A stretch of DNA of 64,000 nt from Breviolum minutum Mf 1.05b.01. Its lineage: Eukaryota > Sar > Dinophyceae > Suessiales > Symbiodiniaceae. Both the position numbers and the translations under genes were made by a program. The notes below the pieces were generated by a model. The model did not search any database, was not told the DNA's origin, and was given only the letters and a program-made list of their open reading frames with translations. The number at the start of each line of letters is the position of its first letter. Within the stretch, counting starts at the first letter, position 1. Of this stretch, positions 19,649 through 30,387 are shown piece by piece. The DNA is taken from positions 1,521 through 65,520 of the forward strand of contig DF241109.1 in assembly GCA_000507305.1 (NCBI GenBank), in the 5' to 3' direction.

Positions 19649-19916
19649 CACTCCAAATTCTTCACCTAGTAACATTGCCTTTTAAGGCCCCAATATGCCA
19701 CATACAGCCCACAGCCCAAGAGGAGTAAGACAATTCCTGTCATCCAGGGCCATAGCCAACTGTAGGTATTCCTTGGATCTGTAGAAGTTTGGCGAGTTTG
19801 CCGCAAAAAAATATAGCTCTTGACAAACTTAGATTTGCTATGAAAATGGTTAGAAAAAATTGAACAAAAAACCATTTCCACAAATGGTGGATGTTTAGTG
19901 TTGATTTACAAGACTC

Positions 19917-20048
19917 AGCTAATGATTAATTGTTGGTTTGGGTTGTTGGTTTGGGATTCTAGGGATATCCCCTTAGTAACACTTCCTTTCATAAGGGTAT
20001 CCTAGGAATCCAAACCACCAGGACCCAAACCAACAGTTAACCATTAGC
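19917..20048. mobile_element. F8 palindromic element
   Basis: AGCTAATGATTAATTGTTGG mirrors CCAACAGTTAACCATTAGC. Confidence 0.85.
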
Positions 20049-20147
20049 CCAAAGAATAGACAGTAAAAACAACATCTTAAACAAATCATGGCTGGTCAAC
20101 CTAACCGCCCTAACGTACCCACCCAGAAACAAGGGTTTAATAAAGGC

Positions 20148-20423
20148 TTATTTTATGATTTCACATTGAATTTTGAAATCAATTGTTGATACTTCCGAGG
20201 AGTTACCAATTACATCATATGAAATATTTAAATCAATACCAGCATCACCATCATGATGATACTTAAAAACTTCACTAATGATTGAAGCATTTTTTGAATA
20301 CTTCATCATTATCTGTATTAGCAGAGGAATGAACTGATAATGAGATTCTTGAAACGAGGGCAGTATGTAAATACAATGAAAAAACTTTAATTTAAATATC
20401 TCATTTTTCATTATTAACAACAT
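20148..20423 (-). pseudogene. dUTPase-like fragment in an AT-rich block
   Basis: The minus-strand frame ends ... MMKYSKNASIISEVFKYHHD then GDAGIDLNISYDVIGNSSEV then STIDFKIQCEIIK and a TAA. DAGIDL matches dUTPase motif 1 (AGxDL), and the spacing to the following strand ending IDFKIQCEI fits the N-terminal third of a trimeric dUTPase, which hydrolyses dUTP to dUMP. A whole enzyme needs about 90 more residues with four further motifs; these are absent, so this is a fragment or one exon. The block (about 20140-20440) is clearly more AT-rich than its neighbours, which could mean transfer from a virus of algae or another source; that is inference. Confidence 0.45.
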
Positions 20424-20463
20424 TTATTAATGCCTATTGAAATAATTATTTTAGGAAATGCGC

Positions 20464-20755
20464 TCACACCTTTTTTGCGCCACAGCAGATGTTTGGTAGC
20501 AAAATACAATAAGACAGCAATAGAAACCCTCCTTGGACTAGAGGAATTTTACATTGGGAAATGCGACCCAGCAAAAAAAAGTCTTTGGCGGTCTTTCCTG
20601 GCTTTTTTTCATTGTTGCTTGCACAACTCTCCGAGCTGCTTCCACTAGTTTCGGTTGTTGAAACGCCACATGTAGCTGTACACCTACTGTTCCATTCTAG
20701 GATTGAAGCGTCTATCAAACTTGCTTCTACTGCACGGGCTTTTTGGCACCCTTCT
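20464..20755 (-). CDS. Possible exon, unknown protein with one hydrophobic segment
   Basis: From a possible acceptor (GTGAAAAG) the frame reads EGCQKARAVEASLIDASILE ... TTETSGSSSESCASNNEKKP then GKTAKDFFLLGRISQCKIPL and QGGFLLLSYCILLPNICC, ending near a donor (GCAAAAAAG then GTGTGA). The last part could span a membrane. No family recognised; the neighbouring minus frame (20684-21187) is disturbed by a tandem repeat. Confidence 0.3.
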
Positions 20756-20879
20756 TTTCACATGCGACCAGACTTTGTCAAGCGCTTGAGTGCCAACACA
20801 ACGCATGTGTGCCAAGACAACGCATGCCACCACGCCCACCCCCCCACCCCATCCGTGCATGATACGAACAGTACGAGCA

Positions 20880-20966
20880 CATGCAGTTGCGTAGCATGAA
20901 ACATGTATGTGCAGTTGCGTAGCATGAAACATGTACAGTATGTGCAGTTGCGTAGCATCCAACATG
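20880..20966. repeat. Three tandem units of TGTGCAGTTGCGTAGCAT
   Basis: The unit (A/T)GTGCAGTTGCGTAGCATG plus AAACATGTA is present three times at spacings of about 28 and 33 bp. All frames over it repeat CYAT or HATQLH. Confidence 0.85.
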
Positions 20967-21222
20967 CGCGAAAAGGTAAACGCATGTACAAAACACGTGC
21001 GATGCAAAAAAACAGCGACTTCCCTGGGGTCCTTAATGACGCCGGTAGCACAAACAAGGAAACTACCGAGGTTCCCATGCCACAAAAGCGTTGTATAGTT
21101 GTCCACACTACCTGCTCTCAGCAAGGACCAAACATGACCAGTAGTGTGTAGCAGTAACCTTGGCACGAAACAAAAAATGTGACCCACGGACCCAATGTGT
21201 GTTTTTCTTGGTGAGTAATGAC

Positions 21223-21329
21223 TTGTTGATGTTTCAGAAATCCGGCTAAGCAGTTGATATGGTAAATATTCCGTTGTTTACAGGGTTTCATACATGTTAG
21301 GTGGTGCAGGATTTCAGCCATCAACAGTA
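21223..21329. mobile_element. F7 palindromic element
   Basis: TTGTTGATGTTTCAGAAATCC ... GGTGCAGGATTTCAGCCATC then AACAGTA. Confidence 0.8.
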
Positions 21330-21688
21330 GCAAGCTTTGTCTTGACATGGGTTTCTGCTTGGCCGGTTAAAAAAAAGGAAGGCAGCTGTCTCGTGGCCAG
21401 GGGCTTTTAACCAAAAAACAAAAGAGATGACGCATCTACCAGCATCTGCACATGTTTTGTGATATTCAAAGTGAATTTCAACACATTCAAACCAGAAAAA
21501 TGGAAGAAAGAGTTGTTTCAAAGCACATCATCTTTTTGGATTAGCATTATGTTGGGCCGCCTGCCTAACCACTGGTTCACAGTGGGTTTTGCGAGGTTAA
21601 CAGTGTTGTTTCCCGGGTTCCCTTCATTAAAACAAAAAATACCCACGGTTGCAGGTTTTTTTAGCAAGCCCCAAATCACATACATCCT

Positions 21689-21795
21689 CTAGTTGGTGGT
21701 TTCAACCCATTTGAAAAATATTAGTCAATTGAGTCAATTGGGATCATTTCCCTAGGTAGGGGTGAAAATAAAAAATATTTGACAGCACCACCCAG
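21689..21795. mobile_element. F1 palindromic element
   Basis: CTAGTTGGTGGTTTCAACCC at the left, CAGCACCACCCAG at the right. It carries a GAGTCAATTG duplication inside. Confidence 0.8.
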
Positions 21796-22277
21796 TCATG
21801 AATCATCCGACATTTGCATCCAAGTTTTGATTCTCTTATTCTCATCTATTCTAAGTCAACACGCGGTGATTTCAACCTGACAAAATCTGCTTTGACCCAA
21901 AAATAAACGGGTGGGTCAAACCTCTTCCCCAAGTTTTCTCATCTATTCTGGGTCCTTTAAGCAGTGATTTCAACTGGTGCTTTTCCATGTCTCCCAACAC
22001 CTGTGTTGTTAGTGAATCACCTGCTGTTCCACCGCGGAACGCAAGGACAAAGAGGTGCGCTGCGTTGCGATGATATGTGATAAAGGTCAAGCCTTCTCCC
22101 GGCCACATCGGCATGGAGACACTCGTCGCCTGGTGAGCCACGACTTTGATGGACAAAATCCGTACAAAACTCCACCAAATTAGCCTCCTGGGAACTAAGA
22201 TATCCCTGAAAAATAGGATCCCCAAATGGGATGGGACTGGAATATTTACCTTTACCATATAATTCAAGCCAAATATT

Positions 22278-22372
22278 TACCCTCCTGGGAACTAACATAT
22301 CCCATCAAAAAATCACGTTTGAAGATGATGTTCCTTTTCCCAAGGTGGGACATGTTAGTTCCCTGGAGGGTA
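22278..22372. mobile_element. F3 element, CCTGGGAAC subtype
   Basis: TACCCTCCTGGGAACTAACA mirrors TGTTAGTTCCCTGGAGGGTA. Half copies lie at 22183-22215 and a further palindrome (ACATAGCTG ... CAGCTATGT) follows at 22373-22445. Confidence 0.8.
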
Positions 22373-23401
22373 ACATAGCTGACTGGAATATCCCCATGTG
22401 TCAATAGTAAAATCTAGCTGCAAAGCTTAGACAGCTATGTTAGGTAGTTGAAACACTGTATTTCCCGAGTTGATATGGAGGTAGTTAGCTCCGTTGTTTA
22501 TAAGCCGGTTTTCTGTACCAAGAAGTACAGTAGTGAAACACAAGTCTCCGATCGCGAAAGGAGACACTGTTTTTCCCACCGTAAAAACTCACAAAAAATA
22601 GCTCCAAATTTAGAACTACTTCGGTCACCAGGGTGGGACCTGTTTTCCAAGCCAGCTCTTGGAAAAACTGGGAAACTTGCAAGTTCCCCCCCAAGGCTAG
22701 CTGGCTCATCACTAAGATGAGACTATATTTACTCCCATTCACCATAAATTCAAGCCATTCATGGATCGGTATAACTTGTCCAGTCCCGTGTTTTGGTTGG
22801 AAAACTCATGGACAAATCAGGACGTTTAACATCCCTGAAATTTTGAAATATTAACGTCTACCAGCCTTGGGGGGAAGCATCCAGAAGGCGGCAATGTTTT
22901 CGTTATAATGGTTAGGAAATATTCCCTAAACAACCAGGGTTCTTTTCATTGCTTCGCACTCCTTGAATCTCTCGTGAGACCTCCTTGGTGATCTCACCAG
23001 AAAACGGAACAACGACTCAGGTGTGACGGTTCTTTTCATTGCTCATTTGGGATCATGAAATCAGAGTTTCAACTTTGACTTGTTATCTTGTTCCTACTAA
23101 ATTATCGTCTTTCCCTACAGAAGTTGAGTCCGTTACAGCGTATTTTCAGGGAGGAGTGGGTTGTTTACGGGAATGTAACCGCTCGAATTACAGCAGAATG
23201 TTGCGGAAAATCATACCTTGCAAAGGAAAAATAATGGTCTCCAAAAATAATGGTCTCGACCAGAAAAAAACACGAAAACGAATATCGTCGATCAAAAACA
23301 TCGCTCCTTGTGAACCAAGTTGACCATAAAGGGAAATACACTGGCAAAGAGAGCTGGCAGGGCAAAGTACATCATACCTGCAAATCTGGGGATTTTTTGC
23401 T

Positions 23402-23506
23402 ATACCTTCCTGAAACTAACATAGCCCCTGAAAATAGGCCATCCCAAAAGGAAACTAGTATTCCAACCATCCACTTTCAGGTGCTACGTTAGTTTCAGGG
23501 AGGGTA
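23402..23506. mobile_element. F3 palindromic element, near consensus
   Basis: TACCTTCCTGAAACTAACA mirrors CGTTAGTTTCAGGGAGGGTA; CCCAAAAGGAAACTAGTATT in the core. Confidence 0.85.
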
Positions 23507-23630
23507 AATCCTGAACCTGAGTATTTCGGCCCTTTTGGGTAGGATTCCCTTATTATCACCACCATTTAGGGTGAGTCGCTATAAATTGCAAAGGTTTTCC
23601 GCGGGAAATCCTGTGGTTGATCCCATGTTT

Positions 23631-23780
23631 CAATGGAGTTTCCTGGTTCCCTCAATAGGTGGTAGGTACCATATAATCCCCCAATTGGCAGTATATACTA
23701 CTTATATACCACTTATATATTGCCTATTGGGTGATTATATATCACCTACCACCTATTAAGGGAACCAGAAACAGCTATTG
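23631..23780. mobile_element. F11 palindromic element
   Basis: CAATGGAGTTTCCTGGTTCC mirrors GGAACCAGAAACAGCTATTG; AATAGGTGGTAGGT and ACCTACCACCTATT continue the stem, and the centre is built of ACTTATATACC. Confidence 0.9.
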
Positions 23781-23819
23781 AATGTTGGCGAATAGTTGAA
23801 CCCATGGTTGGTTTTGTTC

Positions 23820-24320
23820 CCCTATAAACATGATCTGTGAAGATAATAAATCTATCAATAAAGATGCGTAGTAGCACTAATAGAATATTTAGGATAAACA
23901 ATATCCAGTGCATGTTCATGATTTTAATGATTTAAACAATATTTTGAATAACATTTATTTCATTTTAAAAAAACATGCAGAAAATTATTTACAGTAAGAG
24001 AAATGGATAAAGTATGTTTGCACTAGAAGCTTTTATTTAGTATTAATTATATTTCATAATATAGTCATGTTTTATTATTAAATACGCCACTGCTTTCTAG
24101 TACCAATCATATCATAAATCTCATTTATAGTAAATAAAGGCAGATATGCCTATTGCATAGAGTATATGGTATCAAGACTAGAGAAGCCATCATGGCAGTC
24201 ACTGAAACTCTTGATTTTTGGAGATGTCGCACATGATACCTCCTTCCAAACCCTACTTAGTAGAAACAAAGATGAAATACAACGGTGTTATTAGCCTTTG
24301 TTCTCCCTAGATACTATCTT
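23820..24320. other. AT-rich intergenic block
   Basis: About 500 bp with long A/T runs, no palindromic family copy and no open frame worth calling. Its base composition differs visibly from the surrounding repeats and resembles the dUTPase-like block at 20140-20440. Confidence 0.5.
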
Positions 24321-24474
24321 AATAAGGCGCCGTATTCTTTAGCCTTTCTGGGGGTTTCAAAAAGGACGAGTCCGTCATGAACTCAAAATATTACCCGCGA
24401 CCTGTCGCAGGGACAAGGTCACAAGCAGCAGTCAGTCATATGCCCATAGAAATCGAGGCAACAATTGTTGTCAA

Positions 24475-24629
24475 CAGCTGTTTCTGGTTCCCTTAATAGG
24501 TGGGATCGGTACCATATAATCACCCAAGGACAGCAATATATAAGTGGTATATAAGTGGCATTTTTCCTGCCAATTGGGGAACTTATATATCACCTACCAC
24601 CTATTAAGGGAACCAGAAACAACCATCGA
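24475..24629. mobile_element. F11 element flanked by a 14-bp direct repeat
   Basis: CTGTTTCTGGTTCCC mirrors GGGAACCAGAAACAA. Outside it lie ACAATTGTTGTCAA (24461-24474) and ACAATCGTTGTCAA (24630-24643), 13 of 14 identical, which look like a long target-site duplication. Confidence 0.85.
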
Positions 24630-24779
24630 ACAATCGTTGTCAATGGTTCAAGCTCACTATGACAATATGATAATATATATGTTCATCAATAGTTTGTTTG
24701 AACTTACTCATCAAATGGGTGGAAATCAATGACCTTACTTTCCAAAAAATCCATCAGAAAAATCCAGGTCACTTTGCAG

Positions 24780-25010
24780 TGTTTAAGGGAGAACCTCCTG
24801 TTCCTTCATTGCCCAAGCTGCCAGCTCCCGCTTTGGCCATGGCGAGTGGTCCCCCGGCCACCGAAACCACTTTTCTGGCCGCTTCCGTTCGGCCAAACAA
24901 CACCGCACGAGCACCCCAAGCACCAAACCTCAACCAAACGACAACACGGCGAAAAGGCGCGGGTCCAAGTTGAAGTGATCCCTCAACAAAATGCCCAGCT
25001 TGCCCCGGTT
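24780..25010. other. GC-rich block, possible exon on either strand
   Basis: A GC-rich island with open frames on both strands (plus: Pro/Ala-rich, PALAMASGPPATETTFLAAS; minus: RKVVSVAGGPLAMAKAGAGS). I cannot choose a strand and do not call a gene. Confidence 0.3.
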
Positions 25011-25116
25011 TTCCCGAAGTTTAACAGCTCGCCCCGGGAAAAATGATGATTGGAAGATGATCCTTTCCTTTTCAGAAGGTCACTCTGAGGGGTGTTGTTA
25101 AACTTCAGGTGGGTAA
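25011..25116. mobile_element. F3 element, diverged
   Basis: CCCGAAGTTTAACAGC ... GTTAAACTTCAGGTGGGTA. Confidence 0.6.
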
Positions 25117-25300
25117 ACGCCGAAAACAGTTTGGAGATACAAAGGGACAATCATCCTTACAAAAAAAGACCCTTACGAAGCATGTACTCTACGAATCACA
25201 AGATCTCGAAGAAATTTACCCTTGCGGTAAGTTATTGGGAGTTGGAGATGATTTTTTTGTCCGGCGCCAAATTTTCACAAAACCCCCACATCTCTTTCAC

Positions 25301-25431
25301 CTAATGGTAGATTGGTGGTTTGGGATTCGAATCGGGGTACCCCTTAGAATCACAATCCCTTTCATTTTTCTGGGATCCAATCCGAATCCAAACCACCAAG
25401 TTACCCAAACCACCAAGTTAACCACTAGCTG
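25301..25431. mobile_element. F8 palindromic element
   Basis: CTAATGGTAGATTGGTGG mirrors CACCAAGTTAACCACTAGCT; CCAAACCACCAAGTTA(C/A)CC is duplicated at the right end. Confidence 0.8.
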
Positions 25432-25556
25432 AATCTTTTGGATCTAGCCAAATTGAAATGAAAAAAATCACCAACCTAGCCGAAATCCTGAAAATGCAGG
25501 GATCCCATGGATTCTTCTTCCATTTTTTGCGTCACCGAAATTGGGGACGTCAAAAT

Positions 25557-25660
25557 AAACTCGCTATGCTCGGTCACGACCTTCAGTTTGACCAGTTTGG
25601 ATCAAAAACAATCCACCACCTGGCCTTGGATTTCCCTGAAATGTTGCCACCTTATTTGAT
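25557..25660 (-). repeat. P repeat, reverse orientation
   Basis: Contains GGATTTCCCTGAAATG and TCGGTCACGACC ... TTTGACCAG in rearranged order; less clear than the other copies. Confidence 0.45.
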
Positions 25661-26052
25661 TCGAATTCCCGACCCCTTGACCTGTTGATGAAAAAATTCT
25701 AAGGCTGACACTTTCCCGAAAGGGGAAAAAGTAACAATGCCAACTCCAGGCTCCAAGAAATGACATTTTTTCAGGCCGTTAGGGATCCTTAAATTCCCAT
25801 CACTCACCACTCATCACTCTTGCCAAAGGTATGACTTGCTTCACGAAAAAACCTAGGAGCTTGCTTCTGAAAGCAGCACTCTTGGAAATCAAATCCTGTA
25901 CTTTTTTTGAAAGAAAAGTGGATTCGATGCTTCAAAATGATTGCACCCCCAAAAACGAAAATCTACCAATTGTCTTGTTCCCCTTTGCTGCCATTTCGCT
26001 GCCATTTCGCTATACTTGTCAAGTCTTGAGGCCTTCAAAACAACATCCTCCA

Positions 26053-26502
26053 TTATACGTTTCGCTTCGCCCTCCTCGGTTCACATCCCCTCAATTTTTT
26101 GTTGATGACCCACACGGGAACTACCTGGAAAGATATTATATGATATGGACCCCTGGAGGCCAATACAAATTCACCAAACACCACGGCCAAAAAACGGCCG
26201 GGAAACAGAAAGGTACCCAGGTACAAGAAGAGCAGAACCAAGCCGTTGGTAAATCCACAGGCTCTCAAATCATTGATATGTGGTTGTGGCGCACGTTTGT
26301 CAATGGTTCCAGTGATAAGTAAGGTCACTGGTAACCATTGGGTAAAGAGGTCGTTGAGTGTCTCCATCTCGAAATCCTCAAAGATCGGTCGACCGGATGC
26401 AGGCAAATTCAACATGGACAAGGTCCACAAGGTTGGGCCCTGGGGCTGGAAAACCCGAACAGAACCTAGGAAACGAAAAAAAGATCCGGGGGGGGGTTGC
26501 AT
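26053..26502 (-). CDS. Possible exon of a membrane protein
   Basis: A 149-codon minus frame includes MLNLPASGRPIFEDFEMETL then NDLFTQWLPVTLLITGTIDK ... INDLRACGFTNGLVLLFLYL then GTFLFPGRFLAVVFGEFVLA. Two hydrophobic stretches (WLPVTLLITGTI and LVLLFLYLGTFLFPGRFLAV) could be membrane segments. The plus strand has a competing 163-codon frame (25831-26322) of poorer composition. No family recognised; the N-terminal quarter, Pro/Gln-rich, may not be coding. Confidence 0.3.
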   Translation of the reverse strand: MQPPPGSFFRFLGSVRVFQPQGPTLWTLSMLNLPASGRPIFEDFEMETLNDLFTQWLPVTLLITGTIDKRAPQPHINDLRACGFTNGLVLLFLYLGTFLFPGRFLAVVFGEFVLASRGPYHIISFQVVPVWVINKKLRGCEPRRAKRNV

Positions 26503-26534
26503 GATTTGTATGGGAATTATTTAATTACCTTGTA

Positions 26535-26639
26535 TACACCCCCAAAGTTTAACATGGAACCTGAAAATGATGGTTTCCAAAAGGAAGCTCCTTTTCCAGG
26601 GGTTGATTTTCAGGTTCCAAGTTAAACTTCAGGGGTGTA
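26535..26639. mobile_element. F3 element, TACACCCCCAAAG subtype
   Basis: TACACCCCCAAAGTTTAACA mirrors AAGTTAAACTTCAGGGGTGTA; CCTGAAAATGATGG and GATTTTCAGG inside. Confidence 0.8.
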
Positions 26640-27347
26640 ACCTATCTGGAGGTGCACTGCTTCACATATCGTTATATTAAGTTTCCCTGCAACTGCGTGA
26701 TTACCGCCTATTACTAGCATTGTTCTTTTCAACAAAGGAACTAGGAACCTCCAAAAAGAAACACAATTACGTCGTGCAAAACTTGAATCGCGGGATGGTC
26801 GGTTTGCAACAATGAAACCAAGTTGTTATTTGATACATTTGGAAGGTATATGTTGGATCTACCCCCCCACCCAGTAACAGTTACCAAAAGGATTATTACA
26901 TTTTTAGGATCGGGAATCCCAACCTTATACACCTTCATGTGTGACGATGGCATCCTGGGCGGGAGGAAAGGGGGGAAGAAATCTCGTTAAGCTCGGGGGT
27001 GGCATCCGAGGGCTCATGGTAGGTAAGTAGGTAGCTTGGGTGACCCTGTGCTTCCAAAGGATGTTTTTTCGGCGAGAGTTCCTGACATAGCCTATACCAG
27101 ATATGTCGAGGAAGATGAGGGAAGAGCCAAAAATTAAAGTGCCAAAAACTTCTCTAATTCCCATTTTTTGCTTGGTTACGTGAAGGTTTTTTGGTCATGA
27201 CTTGCAATTTCTCACACTCCAAAACCAAGCTAACATAGTGACCAATTTGTTCCTTCAAAAAAACATCTTCGATACAAACAACCGTCAAGGGAAATTTTCA
27301 CCATGAATGTCTTTCAGCATAGTGGTGGAAGTCCGAGCCAATTGCCA

Positions 27348-27530
27348 ATTGAGCCGCGAAAAAAAAAAAACAAACACACACACACACTCTTACTTACTTT
27401 CCATTCTACTGGTTGTTGGATAGGGATCCTGAAAATGGTTGAAAAAAAAATCATCACAAAAAAAAAACTGGGCAGTCCAATCCCCTATCTACCCTGAAGA
27501 AGCAGGAACCTTTTTTTTCATTGCTCAACT
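27348..27530. mobile_element. F2 palindromic element
   Basis: TTGAGCCGCGAAAAAA mirrors TTTTTTTTCATTGCTCAA; TTTCCATTCTACTGGTTG and TCCCCTATCTACCC are family blocks. An (AC)n run lies inside. Confidence 0.75.
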
Positions 27531-27627
27531 TATCCTTGGTTCTGCTTCTCCGGATGCGATTTGACACGGGCTGTGATACTCTTCCTCCCTGATCATTGAT
27601 GGCTGCTTAGAGGATGGGCCCCCAGTT

Positions 27628-27889
27628 ACTGTAGGTTCAGTCGTTAGGATCACCCCCCCCCATTTACATCCATTTCCAGAGGATCCTTGTACATCCTGGT
27701 ATGTTGATTTTTATGGTATCAACCCCCTTGGTTGTAAGTGGTTAGGATCACACCATTTATCACCGGCATCAAGCTCGGCCATTTGGAAAAGCTCCCACAA
27801 CCCCTGTATAGGGCAGTTATATACTCATCATTCATCATGGTTATTACCACTTATATACACATCCTAGGATGATCCTCCAACTGAACCCA
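27628..27889. repeat. F5-related, strongly diverged palindrome
   Basis: TAGGTTCAGTCGTTAGGATCA ... GGATGATCCTCCAACTGAACC. Two GTTAGGATCAC blocks lie inside. Confidence 0.5.
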
Positions 27890-28047
27890 CAATGAGGATA
27901 GAATAAAACCATCTTCCCCCAACAAATGTTGCGGACACTAACGCGTGAGTTCGCCCTTGGTTTGGTTCCCTTAGAAGAATTATCATAGGACTAGGCAAAA
28001 ACCCACTGAGATATTCAGGTTTTTGATTTCCATCTTGAGCCCGAGGG

Positions 28048-28134
28048 TACACTCCCTGAAACTAAGCCTGGAAAAAGAGTTTCCTATTGGAAACCATCAT
28101 TTTTAGTTGCGAACTGTTAGTTTTAGGGAGGGTA
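28048..28134. mobile_element. F3 element, short
   Basis: TACACTCCCTGAAACTAAG ... CTGTTAGTTTTAGGGAGGGTA, with about 20 bp missing from the core. Confidence 0.75.
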
Positions 28135-28331
28135 AAGTCCTCAAGATTCAACGAGGTTTCACTCATTCGGTAGTTTTCATCTCACGGATGATAAAAATTC
28201 TATGAACCTTGGAGCGCCCGAGTTTCTGATTGTTTCAATCATTTTTTTGTGCGTTTATTTCTTTGGGGGAGAGGATGGATACTACCCCCGTTGCCACGAA
28301 ATTTCCTTCAATAAAATGCCTAGAACTGATG

Positions 28332-28449
28332 TACCCTCCTTGAAACGAACGGCAAATTCGCACTTGAAAATCTATGGTTGGAAGATGAAATTTGTGTTTG
28401 GGGATGACCTATTTTCAGGTGCAGGCTTGTTTTTGGTTTCAGGGAGTGC
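28332..28449. mobile_element. F3 palindromic element
   Basis: TACCCTCCTTGAAACGAACG ... TTGGTTTCAGGGAGTGCA; CGCACTTGAAAATC pairs with ATTTTCAGGTGC. Confidence 0.75.
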
Positions 28450-28689
28450 AATTTGTTAATTTATCCCGTTTGTTTCCAACCACCAAACTCCCACCAACCA
28501 CCACAAAACTCAACCAAGTCGCAGTAAAGTCGGCTGAAAACATCTCCTTGAGGTGACAAAACAAAAAATATCCTCTGTTTAATGGCATGGAAAAAAAAAT
28601 ACACCAGACCTTCCCACCCAAAAAATTGGGAATCTATAAGGATACCCCCCCAAATCATGGTGCTAATACCTTAATAAGGCCAAACTATA

Positions 28690-28795
28690 ATATTTCACCA
28701 CCCTGGATTTTCCTGAAATTTTCGGGGACTTCCCTTCCAAAAAGCATCCTTTTGAGGGAAATCGGTCGCGCGAGGTCGCGATTTGACCAGCTTGT
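28690..28795 (+). repeat. P repeat
   Basis: CACCACCCTGGATTTTCCTG then AAATTTTCGGGGACTTCCC ... GAAATCGGTCGCGCGAGGTCG then CGATTTGACCAG. Not palindromic. Confidence 0.7.
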
Positions 28796-29099
28796 TTGGG
28801 CTGTTTTCTTAGATTCCCGTGACGGTGCTGAAGCAATTTCATTTGAGCCACGACAAAACCGTCCCACTTTTTGAATCCGGGTTTTTTATTTCGGATCCCT
28901 ATAACCGCCGACCCCCTCGCCAAGCTCGAGGGGGAGGCGCGTGGGAAGGACAAAACACATGCCAAAGCATGACCTTCGTTGCTTGAGAAAGCTAACCTGT
29001 GTGTATAGCCTGCACCTTATGTTTAGCCTTCACCAGCCGCAAACGCAGTCACCCACACCACCAACCAATGCAGATCTTGATCGCCGGTATCTACTATAG

Positions 29100-29598
29100 T
29101 GCAACTGCAGCTACTTTGGTCGGAATGTGACTGCACTCGCCAACCGCAACCCGAAAGTATTCGAAGAATCCGTAGGCTTGGGTGGCCTTGGAAGAAGAGA
29201 CATTTCGGATTTGGTTTGGAAACAAATTAGTTGCAAAAAAAACTTTAACCACACATGGGTTGCGGCGTAGAAAATAGCGTGCCGCATGCTGTAGAAGTTA
29301 GGTACAACAAGATCGTTTGACCAAAAATCAAGGGCTCTCGTGCTAACGCGGCACAAAAAAATAAAGGAAACGCCAATGCAACTCCAGGCACTGAGGCCGC
29401 AATGGCATTGCATTCGTCGAACGTGAACAGGCCGGAGGAGGAACGGCCGTAGGCTTTGGTGGCCTGGGAAGGAGGAACACTGGTCCCTTCAAGAAGGTCT
29501 GAAACATACCTTTTTATTCTTGATTTTTCTTGTCGAGTCTGTGTACAAAAATCATGCGGGTGTGTGAAAAGTCCACATACATTACTCTTGTGAATCAT
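29100..29598 (-). other. Possible coding region with two S(Q/K)AT(K/Q)AYG segments
   Basis: On the minus strand the frame at 29245-29598 contains PSQATKAYGRSSSGLFTFDE, and another frame at 29100-29200 contains SSSKATQAYGFFEYFRVAVG. The two share a 29-bp DNA segment (29170-29198 and 29447-29475, 25 of 29 identical) but lie in different frames. All three minus frames are open for long stretches here, so the correct one is uncertain. No family recognised. Confidence 0.25.
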
Positions 29599-30278
29599 TG
29601 TTGAATTGTAGGAAGCTCATGGAGGCAGTATCTCAACCAGTTATTCGAAATAATTTCAGCGTTGAACATCAATGACTGACATGCAAGGGGGTTGTGTCTC
29701 GCCCAAACAACTAATGATATGAATTGCATGACTTTGGATAAGAATCTACATCATGATCAAGCATTTGCAAACTCCAGTACTATCAGCCTGCATTCTAATA
29801 TAATACATTTGAACGGAGTTGAAACACAGAAAACGAAGAACAGCTGACATTCCCCGGGTTGGCCAGGCAGTGCGGTATTACCAGAAAATTCTTGGGGTAA
29901 AAAAGGCTCAAAAATGATGAAGGAAATAAGAGGGGTTTCACAAAGTGGACGTGGAATGTACGCTCACTTCTCTATCGGACAAAAATTGACGCCTTCCCTG
30001 CGAAAGTTGTATGCGCGAATTTCTCAAGAATGAAATCAGACACCGGGACCATGTATGTGTCACAGCTATACCCTGACCCCTGCAACAGTTTTTTAATGGG
30101 GAGGTGATTCAATGCGTGAACAGAAGCCTCTGGATAACAAAATTTTTCGGTCCAACGCAAGTGCTATGAAGGAACTTTGGCCGCACTGCCAACGCACTTG
30201 CTGGACTCGGAAGAGGGGATGGATGCGAGTCGACTTTCATACCACATGCTTCCGCACGTGTCAAAAAGCCACAAACAG

Positions 30279-30387
30279 ATATGGGTGTTTCCAAAAATAG
30301 GGGTACCCCAAAATGGATGGTTTATAATAGAAAAGCCTATTAAAGTGGATGATTTGGGGGTACCCCTATTTTTGGAAACACCCATAT
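30279..30387. mobile_element. F9 element with perfect 31-bp inverted ends
   Basis: The first 31 bases (30279-30309: ATATGGGTGTTTCC, AAAAATAG, GGGTACCCC) are the exact reverse complement of the last 31. Internal copies of AAAATGGATG and AAAGTGGATG are direct. Perfect ends suggest a young insertion. Confidence 0.9.

Noticed and set aside
24350-24420. GGACGAGTCC with nearby GAAAC on the minus strand, resembling a hammerhead ribozyme
   Set aside because: The core order fails: no CUGAUGA, and GAAA does not directly follow stem II.
25325-25345. GGATTCGAATC, resembling a tRNA T-arm
   Set aside because: It is part of an F8 element, and no cloverleaf can be built around it.
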